NCBI GenBank assembly: GCA_964592635.1
Contig: CAZQFZ010000095.1
Coordinates: 1-8,511, forward strand
DNA: 8,511 bases
Source of the DNA: VMCP01 sp964592635
Lineage (GTDB): Bacteria > Bacteroidota > Bacteroidia > NS11-12g > UBA955
Direction of reading: 5' to 3'
Positions 1 through 6,800 of the stretch are shown piece by piece; the first letter of the stretch is position 1; each line of letters starts with the position of its first letter. The notes under the pieces were generated by a model. That model made no database searches, was not told the origin of the DNA, and worked only from the letters and a program-made list of their open reading frames with translations. The position numbers were made by a program, and so were the translations under genes.

Positions 1-175
1 TAGTGCGAATGCGTCTATTGATGAAGCATGGGTTATTGATGTAACGGGTAAAAAAACACCCGCTGTTTTACAATCCGGAGTTTTAAATACTACTGCTCTT
101 CCAAACGGTATGTATTGGATCCAATGGAAGTCGGGTAAAACCATCAATTCAATGCCCTTCTCTGTGTTGAGATAA
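1..175 (+). CDS. C-terminal fragment of a secreted protein with a T9SS type A-like sorting domain (5' truncated)
   Basis: The reading frame enters at base 2 and runs 57 codons to a TAA at 173-175; the start lies outside the window. The visible tail has the pattern of a type A T9SS C-terminal sorting domain: a strand with VIDVTGKK (the usual 'vyd.tGk.v' strand), then LNTTALPNGMYWIQW (the usual 'l.v..Lp.GvYlv.i' segment), then SGKTINSMPFSVLR, matching the common ending in which a basic turn is followed by a final hydrophobic strand. Known proteins with this domain are exported by Sec, cross the outer membrane through the T9SS, and have the tail removed on release or anchoring. The catalytic or binding part of this protein is not visible, so its function is unknown. 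The next gene starts 7 bp after the stop, which suggests one operon. A non-T9SS secretion tail or chance resemblance is possible because only 57 residues are seen. Confidence 0.75.
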   Translation, partial: SANASIDEAWVIDVTGKKTPAVLQSGVLNTTALPNGMYWIQWKSGKTINSMPFSVLR

Positions 176-182
176 GGCCAAC

Positions 183-2357
183 ATGAATATAGAAATTCCT
201 TGGTTCGCCATTCCAGCTTCCCTATTATTGGGAGGCTTTTTGTCTTGGTTGGTGTATCGGAATAAATTGAATAATCAACGTGTAAAAGGATTATTCATAC
301 TTAGATTGATATCATGGACCTTGCTGTTGCTATTGCTATTTAAGCCGTACATATTATTTAAGATTCACAAAGATGTTCGCCCAAAATTAAGGGTGTATCG
401 CGATGCAAGTACTTCGAGTGATGTTGAATCCCGAAAGTATTTGGCGGTTTTGGATTCCATTGTTCGAAATGAATTCAACAATGAAATGGATATAGAGGTT
501 GTGGCCTTTGGTAAAGACTTGTTGGCGGAATCTTTGGATTCTGCCATATATGGAAACCAAACTGCCCGTTTGATTGGAAGTGAAACGCGATTTCAAGATG
601 TGGCTCGGGATTTATCCGATCCGGATGTCAGTACTCACACTGCGGGTTCCATTATTCTGACCGATGGTATTATTAATTCAGGAGCGAGTCCCCTAAACGA
701 AAAACGTACAAATAAAAAGCCCGTATTAATCATTGGTACAGGCGATAGCTCCATTCTTCCGGATGTTTCTGTTAGTCAGTTAATATGTAATCCTGAGGTA
801 TTTTTGGGTAATTCGAGTAAAATGGAAGTGGAAGTAGAATTCCAAAACATTAAACAAAGAAACATACGTTTGGAATTGCTCGACAATGGTAAAGTGATTC
901 AAACGAAGCAAATAGTACTTGAATCTCAAAATAATCGAGTTGCTTCGAATAGATTGGTTCGAGGTCGACGCAATGTAACCTTCGATTACGTGGGAAAAGA
1001 GTTCGGTCAGCATTTGATTCAGGTTAAATCCATTTCGGTAGAGGATAATAATCCATACAATGATGTTCTTGCTCAAAATATACAAGTTATCGACAGAAGA
1101 AAAAAAATAGCAGTAGTGTATGGCAAACCCCATCCAGACATAAAAGCTATTGCAGAATCTTTGGGTTCTACCATTCAAAATGAAATACTACTTCTATCAG
1201 AAAATGAACAACTTCCAATAGCCGATGTTTTTGTGTTGCACGGAATCGAAAATGCACGAACATTCGAACAGGTGTTACAGAGGAAAAAGCCGTATTGGAT
1301 TTTTACAAATACCCCTGCATCGTTGGTTTTTGCGAATCAAAATTCTGGAGTATCTGTTAATAATATTTCTCGAATTGTTAATTATCAATCAGTTGGAATT
1401 TATCCAAATGCGGATTTTACATTGTTTGAATCCGTGAATTCGGGTTCAATGATTAATTCGGTTTCTTCTATATCTTCTTCACAGAAAAATAAGATTCAAA
1501 ATATTTGGGGAGGGGTTTCTGCCGCTCTCGTTAAGTTGAAGTCCAATTCAAATCAATCTATACAAATGTTTCAAGTTTGGAATAATTCATTAACGGATTT
1601 TCCAATTTGTAGTGTCAATAACCAAAGTGAAGTATTCAGTTTTTGGTTTTGGGGTGAGGGAATTTGGAGATGCCGAATTAATGAATATCGAAAATTACAG
1701 AGTTTAATGATGTTTGATCAATGGGTAAATAACAATGTACAATGGTTGAGCAGTAATTCAGATAGTTACAAGGAGCTTGAAATTATTACTTCCAACGATG
1801 AATGCCAATTAGGTGGGGTATGTCGATTCAAAGTAATTAGAAGGGATGGTGCTGGGAATAAAACAAATCGCGAAGATTTGACTGCTAAAGTTGTTTATAA
1901 AAACGGGAAAACGAAAGAATTATTGTTGGTTAGATCCAATGATGAGTACGCCGGTAGTTTTAAGCCAGAATTTGACGGGGTATTACAGATAATGATTTCC
2001 CTCAAAAACAAAGCCAACATTAAAGCAGAAAAAAAGATCATGGTGAACAGTTTTTCGATTGAACAACGAACAACACAATCGGATTTTGAGTTTCTCAGAA
2101 GATGGTCTAAGCATGTAAATGGAGAATTTTTATCAACCCCTTTAACTGCAAAAAAGAGTGAAAATGCCCAGACAGAATTGGAGGATTTTAAGAATAAGGT
2201 TGTCAATTGGATTCAGAAAAAACGATTGAATCAATTGAGAATTGAAGAAAAAATAGAAAAAGTAAGTTTAAAACAATGGTGGATTTATTTGTTCATTGTA
2301 GCAGCATTTTTTGGAAGTGAATGGCTATTGAGAAAACGTTTCGGATTAGAAAGTTAG
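183..2357 (+). CDS. VWA-domain (MIDAS) inner-membrane protein of a Bacteroidetes family, function unknown
   Basis: This 724-residue protein has two N-terminal membrane helices (about residues 7-25 and 36-57), a large presumably periplasmic part, and a C-terminal helix (about 699-716) followed by a basic end, RKRFGLES. After helix 2 comes a von Willebrand A-like domain (about 68-190) with a full metal-ion-dependent adhesion site: D74-x-S76-x-S78, T135 and D161 in ILTDG. A beta-rich segment (about 195-303) follows, then a Rossmann/glutamine-amidotransferase-like segment from KKIAVVYG (307-314) to the family-typical WGEGIWR (491-497), then a second beta-rich part (about 530-625). From memory this order matches the roughly 680-700-residue VWA membrane proteins widespread in Bacteroidetes, whose role is not established. 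No amidotransferase catalytic triad is evident, so that domain is probably non-enzymatic. The ATG at 183 is chosen because it places the first helix at the N-terminus and lies 7 bp after the upstream stop. The MIDAS implies metal-dependent protein binding; the ligand is unknown. Confidence 0.85.
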   Translation: MNIEIPWFAIPASLLLGGFLSWLVYRNKLNNQRVKGLFILRLISWTLLLLLLFKPYILFKIHKDVRPKLRVYRDASTSSDVESRKYLAVLDSIVRNEFNNEMDIEVVAFGKDLLAESLDSAIYGNQTARLIGSETRFQDVARDLSDPDVSTHTAGSIILTDGIINSGASPLNEKRTNKKPVLIIGTGDSSILPDVSVSQLICNPEVFLGNSSKMEVEVEFQNIKQRNIRLELLDNGKVIQTKQIVLESQNNRVASNRLVRGRRNVTFDYVGKEFGQHLIQVKSISVEDNNPYNDVLAQNIQVIDRRKKIAVVYGKPHPDIKAIAESLGSTIQNEILLLSENEQLPIADVFVLHGIENARTFEQVLQRKKPYWIFTNTPASLVFANQNSGVSVNNISRIVNYQSVGIYPNADFTLFESVNSGSMINSVSSISSSQKNKIQNIWGGVSAALVKLKSNSNQSIQMFQVWNNSLTDFPICSVNNQSEVFSFWFWGEGIWRCRINEYRKLQSLMMFDQWVNNNVQWLSSNSDSYKELEIITSNDECQLGGVCRFKVIRRDGAGNKTNREDLTAKVVYKNGKTKELLLVRSNDEYAGSFKPEFDGVLQIMISLKNKANIKAEKKIMVNSFSIEQRTTQSDFEFLRRWSKHVNGEFLSTPLTAKKSENAQTELEDFKNKVVNWIQKKRLNQLRIEEKIEKVSLKQWWIYLFIVAAFFGSEWLLRKRFGLES

Positions 2358-2402
2358 CTCGATTTGGTGAACTAAAACAATCGATAATTAGAATATTATA
2401 AA

Positions 2403-3620
2403 ATGACAGGTTGTAGAGTAATAGTTGGAATGAGTGGAGGTGTAGATAGTTCTGTTGCGGCATACTTGCTCAAAGAACAGGGCTATGACGTAGTGGGTTT
2501 GTTTATGCGAAATTGGAATGATGCATCTGTTACCTTGGAGGATGAATGTCCCTGGATCGACGATAGTCGCGATGCCATGCTCGTAGCAGAACAATTGGGA
2601 ATTCCCTTTCAGGTAATTGACATGAGTGTGGTTTACAAAGAGCGGATTGTGGATTATATGTTTCACGAATATCAAATTGGAAGAACACCCAATCCAGATG
2701 TGTTATGCAATCGTGAAATCAAGTTTGATTTATTTTTGGAGGAAGCTTTAAAATTGGGTGCTGAATTCGTTGCAACTGGTCATTACGTACGCAAAGGGTT
2801 AGTAATAAATGAAATAGGAAATGAAGAATACCAATTGCTTAGGGGTTTGGATGAGAATAAGGATCAGAGTTATTTTTTATGTCAGCTGAATCAATACCAA
2901 TTGAGTAAGGCGTTGTTTCCTATAGGTGAGTTAGAGAAAAAGGAGGTAAGACAGATTGCGGAGCGTGTGGGATTGGTAACTGCTGCCAAAAAGGATTCTC
3001 AGGGATTGTGTTTCATTGGGAAGGTGAGTTTGCCTGATTTTTTACAGCAGAAGCTGGAAGTGAAGTTGGGGGATGTTATTGAGATTGATGCCAAAGATCA
3101 TGTGGTTGAAAATTTCTATCATTCGATTTCGAGAGAAGAGGTGATAGACGCCCATGAAAAGATCCGATTGGCGGAGTTAAGGTTGGATTTTGATATCATA
3201 CTAGGGACAAAAGTGGGTGAGCATCGTGGTGCTCATTTTTACACTCGTGGACAGCGTAAAGGATTGCAAATAGGAGGTAAGCCGTTGCCTTTATTTGTGC
3301 TCAATACGGATGTAGAGAAGAATAATATTTATGTAGGACAAGGTGAAAATCATCCGGCCCTGTTTTACAGGGGGGTGAAAGTAAAGCGAGAAGATGCGCA
3401 TTGGATCCGTAAGGGATTCGATGAATTGTCATTCAAAAGTAAAATATTCACTTGTCAAATACGTTACAGACAAAAGGCGTTCGAGTGTGAATTGTTCGAA
3501 TTAGAAAATGGAGATGTGATAGTATTTTTTTGTTCGACACAGAAGAGTGTCACCGCTGGTCAATTTGTCACTGTTTTTGAAGGGAATGAATTGATTTTTA
3601 GTGGAGTTATATCTAAATAA
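2403..3620 (+). CDS. mnmA: tRNA-specific 2-thiouridylase MnmA
   Basis: MnmA activates U34 of tRNA-Lys, tRNA-Glu and tRNA-Gln with ATP and replaces O2 with sulfur received as a persulfide, giving s2U34, in the cytoplasm. The 405-residue product starts with VIVGMSGGVDSS (residues 6-17), the PP-loop ATP-pyrophosphatase motif. It carries C102 in PNPDVLCNREIKF, ATGHYVR (124-130), KDQSYFL (153-159) and C203 in SQGLCFIG. C102 and C203 correspond to the two cysteines that form the catalytic disulfide/persulfide pair in the family (C102 and C199 in E. coli). The C-terminal beta domains follow, with TRGQRKGL (281-288) and SVTAGQ (382-387). A stretch of about 45 residues near 226-270 is longer than in E. 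coli MnmA (about 370 residues), as I recall for other Bacteroidetes members. The ATG at 2403 puts the PP-loop at the usual distance from the N-terminus. The 45-bp gap before it allows either read-through from the VWA gene or its own promoter. Confidence 0.97.
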   Translation: MTGCRVIVGMSGGVDSSVAAYLLKEQGYDVVGLFMRNWNDASVTLEDECPWIDDSRDAMLVAEQLGIPFQVIDMSVVYKERIVDYMFHEYQIGRTPNPDVLCNREIKFDLFLEEALKLGAEFVATGHYVRKGLVINEIGNEEYQLLRGLDENKDQSYFLCQLNQYQLSKALFPIGELEKKEVRQIAERVGLVTAAKKDSQGLCFIGKVSLPDFLQQKLEVKLGDVIEIDAKDHVVENFYHSISREEVIDAHEKIRLAELRLDFDIILGTKVGEHRGAHFYTRGQRKGLQIGGKPLPLFVLNTDVEKNNIYVGQGENHPALFYRGVKVKREDAHWIRKGFDELSFKSKIFTCQIRYRQKAFECELFELENGDVIVFFCSTQKSVTAGQFVTVFEGNELIFSGVISK

Positions 3621-3688
3621 CTCGATTAATTTATTCACAATATTGGGATGTAGAGGAATTAATACGGAATTGGTCTGTAAAAAAGTTA

Positions 3689-3726
3689 ATTTCGTAGAAA
3701 ATAATAGGCAACGAAATCCGTTTTTT
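3689..3726 (+). terminator. Possible weak intrinsic terminator after mnmA
   Basis: ATTTCGT (3689-3695) and ACGAAAT (3711-3717) form a perfect 7-bp inverted repeat around a 15-nt loop. CCG and a run of six T (3721-3726) follow. CCGT (3718-3721) could add an outer stem with ACGG (3664-3667), but this leaves a large unpaired bulge. The position, 69 bp after the mnmA stop, suits a terminator for that gene. The stem is A/T-rich, the loop is long, and the T run is not directly against the stem, so it would be inefficient at best. It could be chance pairing in A/T-rich DNA. Confidence 0.25.
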
Positions 3727-3750
3727 AATTGTCTTGTTGGCATTATACTG

Positions 3751-3769
3751 TTGTCCTTGTAAAGGACAA
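3751..3769. promoter_or_regulatory. Perfect 8+8 bp inverted repeat, possible operator upstream of the surface-protein gene
   Basis: TTGTCCTT (3751-3758) and AAGGACAA (3762-3769) are exact reverse complements separated by GTA. The element lies 119 bp before the proposed start of the surface-protein gene and 130 bp after mnmA. Neither strand has a T run next to it, which argues against a terminator. A related word, TTGTCTTGT, lies 22 bp upstream at 3729-3737, close to two helical turns from TTGTCCTTGT at 3751-3760. This geometry suits a dimeric DNA-binding regulator, but no known operator consensus was recognised. A leader-RNA hairpin is the alternative. Confidence 0.4.
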
Positions 3770-3888
3770 TTTAAAAAAATGTATCATTTTCAAAATGAGT
3801 AAATTGAGAGTGATTCAATTTTGTTATGGTATCAATGAGATTGTTGTACAAACTAATTGTGAATAGATTGGAATTGAAAAATATCTTT

Positions 3889-6800
3889 ATGAAAAAAACA
3901 ATACTTGTTTTAACTCTTTTGTTTATGTTGCTTTTTGCAGGTAAAACGAACGCTCAGATTAGTTCTACCGGTAAAACATTTTACATGAGTTTTATGGAAA
4001 TGGAGACGAGAAACGGGGGGTATCCTGATACTCTTTTAATCTTCGTAACCTCGGAGTTTGATACCAAAGTTACCTTGGATAATCCAAGATTAACTGGTTC
4101 ATCCGTAAATTATAACATTAAGAAAGGTGTGGTTAACAGAATTTCCGTTGACGTAAATTTCTACTATCCAGTTGGATCAGAGTTTAATCAGTCGGATGTG
4201 AATTCGAAAAAGGGACTTCGATTGGTTGCCCAAGATCCAATTAACGTTTATTGTATGAATTTGGAGTTGAATCGTTCAGACGGAACTTTTGTATTACCTT
4301 ATGAGAGCATTCCTTCGGCACCCGAGTTCTTTGTAGCAAGTTTCCCACCAAACGCGGGAATTTCCGGAGGGAAATGGGCGGAAAGTGAGTTTGTTATTAT
4401 TGCAATGGATAACAACGTAAAAGTGGAAATCACGCCAACCTACAGAACCAAAGGCGGTAAAACAGCAGGAACTCCTTTTACAGTAACGTTGTCGCAACGC
4501 GGTCAAATATACCAAGTACAATCGGACCCATCGGATGGCACAAATAATACGGATCCAGCAGCTACTTCTTGGAGTGCTACGGGTGCGAAAAATGGAGATT
4601 TAACAGGAACTCGAATTCGAGTAGTGGATGGTTGTGGAAAAATCAATGTGTTTTCGGGCGCTCGTTCTTCCCACGTAACCAAGGGAAATTGCGGTTCAGG
4701 GATCAATGGAAGAGATCATTTGTATACGCAAGTTCTTCCCACAAAAGCATTGGGAAAAAATTACGTTTTGATGCCGTTTGCTCGGCAGAATAACGGTTAT
4801 GCCTATAAAGTTATTGCAGCTTTTGATACAACAGAAGTTTATATCAATGGTACGTTAACAGCCACTATTTTAAAACGAGGACAGTGGATATATCAGCATC
4901 AAACAACTGCTGCTGCGGTAAATATTCGCACCAGTAAGCCAGCTTATGTTGCACAATACATGAAAAATGGTGTGTGTAATGGTTGGAGCGGAAGTAACGA
5001 TGGCGATCCGGCTATTTTCTTGTCGCCAGATGTCAATCAACGTTTGCTAAAAACGGTGGTGGGAACTGCATCCACCAGTAATATGAAAAACCACTGGGTG
5101 AATATTCTTGTTGCTCGTGCTGCAAAATCTATTGTTTATGTCAACGGTACGCTAGTGAATTCTGCGAATTTTACCGATGTGACAACCGGTTTTGGTCAGT
5201 TTTCGTATGTGCAAATACAAGTTACGAATCCTTCCACGAACACCATTCAATGCGATAGTGGAAGCATAGTTGTGGCTTATGGAACAGGACCTTATGAAAG
5301 TTATACATATTCCGCGGGTGCATTGTTTGAAAGTGTGGAATACGATGTAAAAATTGTGCGCAAGGGTCTGTGTCCTAGTGAGCCGGTAAAACTAGTTGCA
5401 CAGTACAAAGACAAAAATGTGAAGGCGGTAAAATGGGAATATGGAGATGGTACCCCAAGCGAATGGGGAGATTCCGTTACCCATAAGTATGCAAAAATAG
5501 GTACTTACTATACTCTTATGAAGCTGGTCGTGAAAACGGATTGTGGTAAGGATGACACCATTACACGAAGTAAGATTATTTCGGTTAAGCCGGGTCCGAT
5601 TTTAAATTTTCCGGATACCATAACACAGTGCGCTAAAACCTTAAAAGTAGATTTGGCTGGACCGTCAAGTAGTAAGTTTTTATATGTTTGGAATGATTCT
5701 ACACGACTCCGAACCAGGACGATAAGTAGCGATTCGAAAGTGTGGCTTAAAATTACAGACACATCAACAAAATGTATTGCAATTGATTCGTCTTATGTGC
5801 GCAGAGCAGATACTATCGGAGCGAGAATTTCTTGGGATACATCCAATCAGTGTTACAAAGAAAATTACTTTTCATTAACGGATAAATCTGTATATACTAA
5901 GGATACTTGGAAAAGCAGTACTTGGATTTTAAACGATGTTGTGAACTTGAAAAATGTAGTTTCAAATGATAAACGTTTCAGTTATCATTTTGATACATTG
6001 AGTCGCAACAAACTCAGATATATAGTAGAGTCGCAAAAAGGATGTCGGGATACTTTAGATACGGCCTTGGTTGTTTATCCTTATCCCATCGCGAAGTTGA
6101 GTATTCCAGATCCGTATTTCTGTCAAAGTGCCAAAGCTACATTAATTGATAGTAGTGAATCTCCCATGGGTATTAGAACAACTTTTTGGAGTTTCGGGGA
6201 TGGCAATAAAGATACAATTGTTAATAGTCGGATGGTAGAACACGTTTATGGATTGTACGACACGTTTTACATACGCATGATTACAGAAACACCTTATGCT
6301 TGTAGAGATACACTTGATTCATTGTATATAGTATATCCCAAAACCAAAACGGAGATAGGGGCGAAAATTGTGAAACAATGTTTCAAGCAGAATGAATTTG
6401 AACTCAACGATAACTCCACTATTCCGTTTGGTAAATTTGACGATAAGTGGTTGGTAGAAGGTAAAACCTACGACAATCAGGGCACTTTGAAGCCGGTGAA
6501 ATTCAAAGATACAGGTTTCCATGTAATTAAGTTAATGACCAATACCGACATGGGATGCAAAGACACTATTTTCTCGAAGGTGTATGTTGCTCCGGAGCCT
6601 AAAGCATTAATGAAGGTAGTAGATTCTTCATTGTGTTTCAAAGGACATTATTACACATTGGAATGTGTGAGCACTGCTCCGAAGGGAAGCAAGCTTACGG
6701 ATAGAAGCGATTGGGTATTTAGTGATAACACTACTGCTTATGCTAAAATAGTGCCCAACAAAACATTTGCCGCAGATGGTAGTTTTTGGGTGAGATTGAT

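Noticed and set aside
780..1178. 132-codon open frame on the minus strand inside the VWA gene
   Set aside because: It is fully covered by the well-supported + strand gene, and its composition looks like the antisense of an A/T-rich coding region, with no recognisable domain.
2359..2366. TCGATTTG before mnmA as a -7 box (consensus TAnnTTTG)
   Set aside because: There is one mismatch and no convincing -33 element at the right distance. mnmA may be read from upstream or from an unseen promoter.
3841..3871. Possible Bacteroidetes-type promoter: TTGTTG (3841-3846) and TAGATTGG (3864-3871), near the -33 and -7 consensus, just before the surface-protein gene
   Set aside because: The -7 box has one mismatch, the spacing is only roughly right, and the implied leader would be about 10 nt. 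Similar near matches (CAATTTTG at 3816, TAATTGTG at 3854, TAATTTCG at 3687) occur in the same A/T-rich stretch, so no single one can be chosen.
3826..3888. Upstream ATG at 3826 giving a 1526-residue version of the surface protein
   Set aside because: It would put 21 extra residues (MVSMRLLYKL...) ahead of a clean signal peptide that starts at the ATG at 3889. The extension looks like untranslated leader in an open frame.
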